Assembly: GCA_050084515.1 (NCBI GenBank)
Contig: CM114274.1
Span: 8,122,001 to 8,186,000, forward strand
DNA: 64,000 nt
Source of the DNA: Blasia pusilla
Taxonomy: Eukaryota; Marchantiophyta; Marchantiopsida; Blasiales
Reading direction: 5' to 3'
The position numbers and the translations under genes are program-made. The notes under the pieces are model-generated. The model was not told where the DNA came from. It saw only the letters and a list, made by a program, of their open reading frames with translations, and made no database searches. Shown piece by piece: positions 53,895 to 64,000 of the stretch. Position 1 is the first letter of the stretch. Every line of letters starts with the position of its first letter.

Positions 53895-56800
53895 TATATT
53901 TTTGGCATAAGGTCCAAAATAGAATACATATACACTTCTCCTTTAGAGCTCTCTCATATCACCATCTAGGATTATAATTTATGAGGACGTACTACCATTG
54001 TCATATGCTTGACTCTAAAAAAAAGAGGGATTATTATTATTTTATTGGCTTCTCTTTATTAAACCATAAATTTCATTATTCCACACAATCCTACTCTCGT
54101 CAGCGTCACCACAATAGTTATACTCTAAATCCTAAACAAAGAACTTTTGCTCATTGTAGAAGAAAAAACTACTCTTAACTTGATTATGAGTTTAGAGAGG
54201 TACCACTACGTTTCTTTCTGATGTCTTAATATGGGCCCCAAAATAAGTATAGCCCCCTTTCCCCTGCAATAAATTCCTTGCTAGCATATGGGCATAGGTA
54301 TCCACACACATTAGGTCTCTCATCACAACATGACACAAGGTCCTCTCCATATGAACCAAATATGAGAACGACAGGAAATTGCTTAATAAAAGGCTTAAAA
54401 AGAGGACATTTCCTTTACTAACAAATTTCCCTTAAGCCTCATAGATCCAAGTGGCATCATCAACACCAAAGCAAGTAAATATGCCACAAGGCACAGTAAT
54501 ATTCATTCAACCATAAGGACAAGGTGACATATACACATAGATAATCTCTAATGTAGTAGATTATCATGAACTCCTAAAATGGAAAAATAAAAAGGACCCT
54601 TGTTATACACTACATATTTAGCTTAGATTTTATTGAGTTAAAGAGTGGGCTAGTATTAACATCTTTGGAATTTATTGACTCACATCTTTTTGTTCTATAT
54701 ACAATATGGATGTATAATATATCTAATCCATATTGAAATTTAATGTAGTGCTAAGATATTGGAAGATATTTCCCTTTGTAGAACTCATAGTTAGAGATCC
54801 AAAATAAATTACATATAGAAATTATGCTAGTTTTCAATGTACACAGAAAGCAAACTGGGAACAAATTTCATGTATAACATATATTTGAATATGCATCAAT
54901 GCTCGTGGTTTTGTACTCTTGTGAATATTGACTATATGGGAGTGAATAAAATTGATCGTGAAGAATTATTGAAATCAATATCACATCTCAAAATTACAGA
55001 AAAAAATTTTAATGAAAAAAATTGGGATTGAGGGGAAGTCTCCAAATTTCACGTAAGAATTTCTTAAAAAGAGCAAAATTAAAATTGGATCATAGGCCAA
55101 GGTGAGAGTATCTAAGGCAAATATGGTTGGGGAATTATGCCATTCATGGTGTGATTGAGTTGGGTAAATCAACTAGTTTGTGGGTTCTTTATGACTTGTT
55201 TTTATTCTTTCTTAATTCATATGGTAATAAATTGAGTGGGATTTGGACAAGAAGCCAATCAATCAAAGGGGGGAAAAAGTGTTTTTTTGGAAAATTTGAG
55301 GTTGACTATGTAGGAATTAATTGACTCCGGATTCATTGTTGGAAAACTAACTTGAGTAGTTCAAACAACAACTTGGACAAATCTATGACGAGGAAGATTC
55401 CAAGAACATTCTTTTTTTGACTCTTTGTAGCCGATTAAATTCTATAGAGATGTTGATTTGGCATGAGAGTCTAATGCCAAGTTGGCGTCTTATGTTGAGT
55501 CATCATGATGTTCAAAGGCAAGCTTATATCCAATTCAAAGTTGACATGAAGAATCCAACTAGTGATATGATGGCCATCCATGTCAATGTCTCCTCTTGCA
55601 TCCAATGCATGAACTAAATAAGTGGCCAACAAATCTGGTTGTAAGTTAGCAAATAAGACCCATATCTCCTTCCTTGTCCAATTTTTGAGTATTCACATGA
55701 GGAATGTAAATCCGATGGGAATTCACATACATGGACCATCATAACCGTTATCTATCGCATGTGGATTGACCAAAGGAATGATCTGACGTCTATTTTTGGA
55801 CCCAAACCTGGTTTTTGAGGGGCCATATTTTGAGAGATATGGTATCTCTTTCCATAGACTTATGGTGTGATCTTTAGAGCACACGTGATTGAAAAATCTG
55901 ATGGGGAATCAAACATGTGAACCAATGGAAGTGACATCTACTCCACTGGGGTTTCCTAAATTTTTTAACAGAATTTGGAGGAGACTATGTGGCAACTTCA
56001 CAAGAATAGGAGGAAGTTCCGATGGCCGTATGCATCATTTGAGTTGAGCTTCTATTGGATTTCGATAAGGATTTTTCTTGTTGCCATATTGTGACTTTAT
56101 CGATGGTCCATAATAACTTTTTGGAGGTGCATTTTATGAAGCTTATAATCTACTACATAGCAAATCATGGAAAAGAAGTAAGCATGAAGAAGGTTGGTGA
56201 ATTAGGGTTTTTTTCGTCGTTCATAGGGTTCGAGGCACAAAATGCATCAAAGGTATGCAAGTGGGTGTGAGAGGCATCAAAGGATTGCAGGAGAGGCACC
56301 AACTTTTTGACATGCATGAGGACTTGAGAGAATTTTTGAGATTTCTTAGCTTAGCTTCAAATTCACTCGACTCAATGTTGTTTCTCCCACAATGAGCTCA
56401 ATTGAGGATTTCTTATGTATGTTGTATTCCCAATATATCCATGAGAATGGTGATCTACCTTAGAAGACATTTCTCTTTATCCACTTTCTAATTTATATTC
56501 ATTGTGCGGGTTTTGGAGGTATGTTTGTTGTCTATAGGTGAGACCTCGGTTGCAGATATTATTTCAGTATATTGAGACGTGTGTGACACTACAAGAACTA
56601 CTTTTTGAATATACACATATAAGGAGAGATCGGGTTATATCATACTAGTCGAGAGCTAGCTAGGTTTTAGGGCGAGTGGCCAATATTGGTCTCAGATAAG
56701 ATATGTGTGTGTGCTAATATAAGTTAGACATTGGTTGGTGCACAAATTATGGTTTCGAAGTGTGCTAGACGGAATTTGCAAGTTTCATCATGATGTTAGC

Positions 56801-57430
56801 ATAGAGCATTGGAAAGCATGTTGGTGCAACAAGTAACAAAGGATTTATAAGGAGTGAGGCTAGGTATCAAGGGTTTTCATAAGAGAAACTACTTGAACCA
56901 CTTTATGTATATTTATTGCATGGAATGTTGACTGAGCTACTCGAGACGCCACAAAGTATTGTGAGTGTCGCCACACTGTTGTTGTGGGACATGGACGATC
57001 TTGATTCATATGGATCCTCGAGGGGACCACAAAAATTCTACGGTATGGTGATGACCAACGAGTTGCATGAATTTATGGAGGATTTTGATAGTTAGTCCAA
57101 CATGTAGAGGATGCCAAACCAATGGAATCTGACCTCTTCATGGCGTAGAAGGGTAGATGGTGCTACATCCTATGTATGAGGTGGTTCCTAAAAGGCCATC
57201 ATAATCTGATTATGAGCATTATCAAAGTTATGGTCACACACACCAAATATGTTTTGAGTTGCATCCAAATGGGATGCAGCTCAAGTCGTTGAGTCGATCA
57301 TGTCTAGATGTTTTAAGATTCATATGATAAATATATTTTAGACATGTGTTAATGATGATCGTATCAATTGTGTTCGTAAGCAATTTTTGTATGAGAACTT
57401 GAAGAAAAAGAGAAGAAAAGAAAATTTTAT
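53895..57430. other. Intergenic DNA, unassigned
   Basis: No gene is supported. Frames up to 71 codons lack motifs. The part from about 55400 to 57200 is less AT-rich and may be a retroelement relic, but I saw no conserved domain. Confidence 0.45.
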
Positions 57431-57440
57431 AATAAGCAGT

Positions 57441-57745
57441 CACATGACTTCAAAGAATGACATGTGTCACTTCCACGGTCATTATGACAACCTTAGGTTA
57501 GTGTAGAAGAAGAAAAAATACTCTTAACATGAAAAGTACAAAAATAAACTTAATAAAATAAACCACATGTGTCACAAAATGACACGTGGAGTGCAATGGT
57601 GATCCCATTCACGAATGACCGCCTTCGCTCAAAACTTGAAAAAAAATTAAAAAGAAAAAATTAAAATTAAAAGGAAAACAATTAAATGAAGCCACATGAC
57701 TTCACGAGAAGACACGTGTCGAGTTCCGGTGATCCCGGTCGTGGA
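57441..57745 (+). promoter_or_regulatory. Three-copy repeat with G-box words upstream of the peroxidase gene
   Basis: Units start near 57441, 57563 and 57692, with a shared pattern CACATG(A/T)..TCA..A(G/A)..GACA(C/T)GTG. The second holds GACACGTGG (57582-57590) and the third the perfect palindrome GACACGTGTC (57711-57720). ACGTG cores of this kind are bound by bZIP factors in ABA and stress responses; a role here is inferred from position 280-590 bases upstream of the start codon. Confidence 0.5.
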
Positions 57746-58027
57746 GGAACAGCTTTGCTTGGAGCGGAAGGTTAGAGGGACGACGACGTCAGTTCTAATG
57801 AATGAGGAGAGGAAAGTAATAGTGGGCACCCATAACTCCAATGAAAGCATTGATCATGACTGCATTCAGTATATCAATGAATCAATGATTGCGCAGCAGA
57901 AGTGGGTGTTTCCTTACTGCTTTTCTTTCTTCCTTCTTCCTTGAGGACCACCACAAGAGCTTCCGATCAGCAGCAGCAGCAGCAGGAAAGCAGCAGGAAT
58001 CGAGCGATCGCAGTTTCCGGGGACTGG

Positions 58028-61000
58028 ATGAGTAGCTTCACATTCAACAGATCAGTGCTCTGCTTCTTCGCGTTTCTGGCAATTGGATTGGCCCTTCCTC
58101 TGCTCCCGTCTCTCTCCTCTTCTGCCTCCTCGTCCTCCTACTTCTCTTCCTCTTCCGCTTCCTCTTCTTCCACTTTTGACGCAGCACAGCGGTTGGTGAG
58201 CGCGTCTGCAATCTTTGCGGGGTGGCGGTCGGCGGACGGATTGGCGATCGTTGCGGGCATCAGGAGTGTTTACGGACGTCTGAGGGCTATGGGTTCCAAC
58301 ACGTCCAGCGCCGGGTCGCAACAGGAGAGTGTGCATCAGTTTACTGTGAAGGTGTGTGGGTGTTGGCGCGCCGCAATTTCGAGGGAGTTTGCTGTTGGGG
58401 TTGCGATGGATGAGAGGTGTTTGGGTTGACTGCTTGTTGCTCGAGTTTGGGGGTTTGGTGTTTGTTTCCTCTCATGGAGTGGGTGTTGGGGTTTGATGCT
58501 CTCATGGATTGGGGAGGAGAGTCTTGTAGGATTTCGCCGGTGGAGTGGAGGGGACGTGTGCGTACTGCTCCGTCCTTGAATTGATTGTTTTGGGGGCGGA
58601 GTAGATCAGTTTCCATGTCTCTCTGAGAAGCTGAGATATGGAAACTGATGAGAGCTGCAGATCGGATTTTGGAACGGCCGCTAATGCTCGCTTCTTAGAT
58701 CGAGTGCAGAGAATTGAGTGTGGACTGTGAGGGCGTTTTCGGGAAGGGGTACTCTGATAGTGCTAGATTTAGAATCCGATGGGGGTTATGGTATGAATTT
58801 GGAAACGATTCTTGAGGATCAGTTTGTTGATGGAGTACAGAAAATTGAGGGTTGCGACTGTGAGGCGTTTTTGGGAAGGGGTTCTCCGATTGGGCCAGAT
58901 ATGGGAACCGATGAATTTTGGAAACGCTTCTCGATGAGCCTTATGTGATTGATTGAGAAATTGTGAGCTGCGACTGTGAGGGCTTTTTCGGGAGGGGTAC
59001 TCTGATAGGACCAGATTAGGAAACTGATGAGAGCTACAGAATGAATTTTGGAAACGATTCGTTATGCTGCATATTTTTTGATTGAGTGGAGATATTGAGA
59101 GTTGTGGATGTGAGAACAGTTGTTTTGAAAGGGTGCTCTGAGAACGCCAGATGTTGAGGTTGGTCGAGGCTACTGAATGACTGTTGGGACCACGCTGGAA
59201 ACATTTATTGGTGCTCCAGTCCTATCTCGAGCGCAGTGCTGGAGAGAAGTACTGGTGAGGGCTCGTTGGAGAGATGCAGAGTGTCTCTTCGAAGTGAAGA
59301 TTGACAGAACGCACTCAGATCCAGTGATGAAACTGCTCCAGAGAAACTTTCTTCTTGTGCATTCACGTCACAAAAACAAGGGAAGCAAAGAAGGATAAAA
59401 AGGAATGGCGAGAATGGCCATGAATTGTTACCTTCTGCACAAATTTGGGTGTCAGCCTTCTGGATATTGTTGTTGGTCAATATTCCTGTGGAAGATGTTT
59501 GAGGTTGAACGATATTGAGGGTTGAATCGGTTTCTGAACTATCTGATACCCTTTACATTGTATGCAAGAGGGAAATCTTCATCTCTTGTGGATCACTTCT
59601 AGGATCACCAAGAAATTGCTTATTTCCAACTGCTGTGGTATCTCAAGGCCCATCAATGGGCTATACTGATGGCATGGAATTTCTTATTCCCCATTGATCC
59701 TTGCTACTGATGGTTGGTATCCCAAATCACTGATGATTACTTTTCCAAGTTCAGTGCAAGTAACATGTGTCAACTCTGTGGTTGATCAGGATAGTGCAGG
59801 AAACGATGTGGACTTGGCTTCATATAAGGGAAAGGTTTTGCTGATCGTGAATGTTGCATCACAGTGGTACTGCTGTCACCTCTCCTCAATCAGTTGTCCA
59901 TCTTCAGCTTTTCATTGTACCTTATTGTTGTCAGCTTCGTCGATTTTGCTGCTACTAAACCTGACATCCTTACTATCAACTCATTTGTGAATGGTCAAGA
60001 TCTAGGTCATGCTCGGTCATTGTTGCGTACAATTTTTGGCTTTTGGGCAGTTGAGAACTCTGGTGACAACTGGTCAATGATAATCGGCATGTGAAAGATA
60101 AGCATGCGCTTTTTGTTGTTGGTTAAAAAAAACCATGTGTCTAATATTTTCATGTATTCTTTTTGGGTATGCAGTGGGTTGACAACCACCAACTACAAGG
60201 AGCTTACTCAGATTCACAACAAATATAAAGATCAAGGTACTATGGTTGGTTCTGGTAGCATGAGGTCCCTGAGAGTACAAGCATCCTCATTATTACACTT
60301 TTGTCTAGAATCAGGTCCTGGACTTGCATTTAGAATTGCATTTATACGCTTGCCCTTCTTCATAGGTAACACATCATATTGTGTGAAATGGTTGCATTGG
60401 CCTCTTTGTGACAGGTCTTGAAGTTTTAGCTTTTCCATGCAATCAATTTGGAGGACAAGAACCAGGAACGAATGAGGAGATTAAAGAATTTGCCTGCACA
60501 AGGTTCAAAGCGGAGTTTCCAATATTCGACAAGGTATTGAAACTGCTAGTCTCAAAAACCCCCCAACTCAAATGTACCACCTTCATTATGCCACTCCATT
60601 CTCTGGCAAGTCAGGAGACAGCGTGCACATGGTGAAGAGATGAAGCTCACTGTCATTCTCTTGCTGCAGGTGAATGTCAATGGAGCAGAGACCCATCCAT
60701 TGTACAAGTTTCTGAAAGCAAGTAAAGGGGGAGGTATCCTGGGAGACAGTATCAAGTGGAATTTCTCCAAGTTCTTGGTTGACAAGGATGGCAAAGTTGT
60801 GGACAGATATGCCCCTACAACTTCGCCATCAAAGATTGAGGTTCTGACTAAAGTCCCCCACCCTTTCTCCGACCCTTTCGAAATTGGTGTTTCATCTGTC
60901 ATTCTCCTGACTTTACGTCTCGGCCTTGTTGGGTATCAAGAATTCTCGGCTAGAATTGTGAATGGAAGGATACTCTTGCGAGAAAGAAGATGACATTTTT

Positions 61001-61071
61001 TGGGGCATTTGATGACTGACAATTTCTTCTTGATATTTTCATTGCAGAAGGATATCAAGAAACTGTTGTAG
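58028..61071 (+). CDS. GPX: Glutathione peroxidase, plant thiol (thioredoxin-dependent) type
   Basis: Six exons, 58028-58351, 59790-59866, 60175-60236, 60415-60533, 60670-60840 and 61048-61071, join in frame to 258 residues. Catalytic positions are present: peroxidatic C134 in NVASQCGLT, Q169 in NQFGGQEPG, resolving C182 in [12 protein letters not shown], and W224-N225 in IKWNFSKFL. The codon for C134 is TGT, split across an intron, so this is the cysteine and not the selenocysteine form; plant members reduce lipid and other peroxides with thioredoxin. The end is [15 protein letters not shown]. The N-terminal 87 residues begin MSSFTFNRS and a hydrophobic run [16 protein letters not shown], then a serine-rich stretch: a secretory signal/anchor or organelle-targeting segment. 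M88 could start a cytosolic form. Intron 1 is 1438 bases and holds a minisatellite. Confidence 0.95.
58640..59215. repeat. Diverged minisatellite in peroxidase intron 1
   Basis: Four to five units of about 115-135 bp share G(A/T)GACTGTGAGG, TTTT(C/G)GG(G)A(A)GGGG, (A/G)CTC(T/C)GAT, GGAAAC(T/G)GATGA, GAATTTTGGAAACGATTC and TTGAG. Clear unit starts are near 58722, 58850 and 58967, with partial units on each side. Confidence 0.75.
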
Positions 61072-64000
61072 CACAGGCGCCCTTGTGATGAACTATCCTC
61101 AGAAACAGCTAATCGCCATACTGCATGAAAATGGTCTTTTTAAAATAGATGGAAAATGTTCTTGGATGCAGATGGTAGCAGGTAGATGTGGGTATCATGT
61201 AGATGTTTAAGCGAATCATTCTTTCCATACAACATGGCTTATTTTCAAGAGAATGACACCTGCAGTACTGGATGTGGACCGCATATATTTTTTCAATAGT
61301 GATGTGATTATTTCTGATTATTTGTTCCCGGCTGCAAAGTTGTTTCCACAATTAATCTCTTCTGTCCTGCCAACAAAATCCAAAAGATCGAAGCAAAAAT
61401 TATTATTGTCGACTTTTTCCTTACCAAGAAAAAGAAGTGGAATTATTCATTTTACGTTCCCATGCTCACTAGATAAAAATAACATCCATTCTCTGTGAAT
61501 GGATGTCATTCACAAAAATGTGCTCTGGAAAAGTGTAGAAGTTCGTCCTCTTAACTGTGAACATTTGATTATTTATTCAACTATTAAACAACCATTAAAT
61601 CTTATAAAAGTTTGTAGGTGATTGATATCATCGACAAATTTTATTAAATTATTATGGAAAAATCGTCTCTACCGACACTTTTCAACTCGATATAAATCGA
61701 CCTCAACCCTCGTGTTCAATCACCTAATAGATCTTAAACCAATTAACGTTGATTAAGTAATTAAATTACCCATCCTCAAAAGAATTAAAACAATTAACTT
61801 TGATTGAGAAAGTAAAGTAGCCATCTTCAAACTTGACCAAACATAACCAGAATAATTGTAAATGGCTAGTCCCATAAATTTGTAAGCTTAAATTGCAAAT
61901 ATCTAATACCTTACATTCGTATGTCCGCCTGGTGGATAACGAATCCTATTCTAATCATCCACATTTATGGGGTTAGGCATATTTACAGTTACGTGTCCAA
62001 CTAGATTTCAACTCGGTCGATTCCCAGGTTGGCCATCATTCAGAACTTTAAGAAATAAAGAGATTCCAACCATCAGCTCTCGTGACAGTTCGGATCGTGG
62101 CCTAGGGTACTGCCAAGTTATGGTTTTCCAACAATCACTCGGCAGACAAATACATAATAATACTTTTGTCTAACCTCAAAAAAGTACATCCACTTAACTT
62201 CCATTGTTGATTACTGTATGAACATCAATTGTTGATCTATGTGCGTGTGACTCAACTCAGAAATAGTTCAACTAAAGCTTGATTGTTAATTGGTGGGTGA
62301 CAATCGTACATGTATACATCAGATCTTAACTTCGCCCGCACAGATAGCAATCTCGGAAATTCATGGACTGCCAGATCTTTGCACATACAGGCTTCATCTG
62401 CTACTGAGCACTGCCACATTGCCATAAATTTGCAGGAGTACCACTCAGAAGTTATCTTGATTGTTGTGAGGTGTGGATCAATTCCCATGACCTGAAAGGG
62501 TCGGATGGTAACCTGACTGCCAATGGATACACCCTCCTCCTGTGTCCCCAAAATTCATGGGGATGATCTTGTTGGATCTCTGTCAATCTGTCCACCTCTT
62601 AGTTCATTGATAGGACCAGATCGGTTCCCAACAAGTTGACATAGCAGCGCTTGATGGAGTACTCACATGGTGGTATTAACATTTGGCCAATCTAGGTCTC
62701 AATTTTGGGAGCTCTTGGCCCTCAGAGAAGCACCTCTGTCCTAGCTCCTGTATCCACGGATAAACACACATTAGGAAAGATGTCAGTACTCTGTTTCTGA
62801 AATGCAGCTCCAAGACGGAAAAAGGGGTCAGCAGAAAAACATCAGTACCTGCCAGGGAGTCAGGAGTATTGAGCTATCCTGAGCAAAGAGCAGACCTCAA
62901 ATCTGCAAAGAAAACAATTCTTATTAGCACCAAGGGCAGTATCATTGCAGCCAGCACTATGAAGGCAAGGCTGACATGTCAAAACTGAGAGCCATGGTGA
63001 AGGACCACAGCACACATGGAACAGAGTGAACTTTTCAGGTGATCTCAATTTAGATATACCTCACATCATTTAGTTAGCTGGCCTGTAAGCTATCAGTAGT
63101 AGAGATCTACCCTGCATAAAGGACCTACAAAGAGATAAGGGCTACTAATTGAAGGATAGCAAAAGCTTCGTTAGGCCATTTCCAGCACTTTAAATGGTGC
63201 TGCAAAGAGCGAAGTCAAAGAACAACCATGGGAATGTTAGATTTACCTTTGATAGTGGCGTCAGAGTCAGCGTGGTAAGACAAAGAGGTCAGAGTCATCT
63301 GCTTCATTGTCAGGTGTCAGAGTGGCATTCCATGAACATTGCATGTCAACCGAAGCCTACAGAATATGATGTCTCTATACTAGAATATTTGAGCCTAAAC
63401 TACTGAGATGAAACTCGGCTCATTGTCCTACATGATCATGACACAATTTGTGTCAAGAGAACATTGGCATCTGAGAGAAGGTCCAAGCCAATCTCCAACT
63501 ACAACTGGGAGTCAAAGTGATGCAGAGTTAGCAATACCTATTACTTACAAACCAGACTCTCCTTCAAATAGCAGACCCCAAGCTGCCTAAGTGGAGCACC
63601 AACAGCGGCTAGCTTTTGTATTGCAATGCAAGGTATACATAGAACTTAAAAGTACTCCCAAGTAAAATGAAGGACCTGAAAGTCAACTGGGTGTCTCTAG
63701 TGTTCAGTCATATGAAGACAGTTGACTGATTCCTGTGATCTGTTAAGGAAGTTAAGATATGCAACATTTCTGCGTTTGCAAAAATACCTTGTTTACCATC
63801 ATACAGAACAAATTACTGCAGACATATGCTGAAATTTGAGGAGGAATCAAAGGTGCTCCTATTCTCTCACAGACACAAGATAAGATCAATGATATGTCAA
63901 TCAACCTCGAAAACAACTTCAGTTGACATTCGAATTTTAAAATATGATAGTGGCAAGTGTCTCATTGGTGTGAGCAGATGGTGAAAATAGTAGTGTATGA
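61072..64000. other. 3' flank of the peroxidase gene and intergenic DNA
   Basis: The first few hundred bases are the likely 3' UTR. An inverted repeat ATAACATCCATTCTCTGTGAATGGATGTCATT (61482-61513 region) could form a small stem. Frames at 62252-62551 (minus) and 63194-63406 show no motif. The end of the window has the composition of gene-flanking or intron DNA; no gene is called. Confidence 0.45.

Noticed and set aside
57696-57944. 82-codon frame upstream of the peroxidase gene
   Set aside because: It lies over the G-box repeats, has no domain and is in the probable promoter.
58341-58429. Peroxidase frame running on past 58351 without splicing
   Set aside because: The frame diverges from the family right after FTVK, where a GT donor lies; the next conserved block is at 59790 after an AG.
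59860-60180. Selenocysteine at the peroxidatic position
   Set aside because: The split codon reads TG plus T, which is cysteine, when the exon borders 59866 and 60175 are used.

Overview
The window is nuclear DNA of a green land plant. It carries three intron-split genes with GT-AG introns: a group IV calcium-dependent protein kinase (16047-21086, +), the photosystem II minor antenna protein CP26/LHCB5 (30619-32710, -) and a plant thiol-type glutathione peroxidase (58028-61071, +). The rest is mostly decayed transposons, simple repeats and AT-rich intergenic DNA. The species cannot be fixed from this sequence. Three genes in 64 kb, and retroelement relics that seem to carry methyltransferase and PHD-like parts, would suit a medium-to-large genome such as a lycophyte, fern or moss; that is a weak inference.

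Layout. 1-9018: Ty3/gypsy-like relics, with gag, a CCHC-like knuckle and an aspartic protease at 5.4-8.0 kb, a cytosine-methyltransferase-like motif I at 8.2 kb, and two related LTRs, the second joined to an inverted copy of itself in a 0.75-kb palindrome. 9.0-14.1 kb: AT-rich DNA with two tiny Helitrons (267 and 182 bp) and a GC-rich island. 14.2-21.1 kb: duplicated GC-rich repeats, a purine-rich leader and the 12-exon kinase gene. 21.1-30.6 kb: intergenic DNA with Helitron and other dispersed repeats. 30.6-33.1 kb: six-exon LHCB5 and its GATAA-rich upstream region. 34.3-39.7 kb: a decayed Ty1/copia element, a repeat family here called A (split by a solo LTR with a perfect 5-bp target duplication), a large inverted repeat and a decayed PHD-finger-like fragment. 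40.1-42.5 kb: a 2.4-kb Helitron with possible captured exons. 42.8-52.3 kb: a second copy of repeat A split by a copia element with two 309-bp LTRs, which itself contains an internally deleted second copia element and a cluster of palindromic motifs. 53.6-53.9 kb: a long TTTA microsatellite. 57.4-61.1 kb: a three-copy repeat with G-boxes, then the six-exon peroxidase gene, whose first intron holds a diverged minisatellite.

The three genes belong to separate processes (calcium signalling, light harvesting, peroxide detoxification) and form no operon or visible cluster. The most unusual material is in the retroelement relics: a methyltransferase-like motif and a PHD-like finger that may be parts of one retroelement lineage carrying chromatin-related domains. 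Coordinates of transposon ends were read by eye from terminal motifs and internal repeat comparison; exon coordinates come from splice sites that keep the frame and the family alignment.
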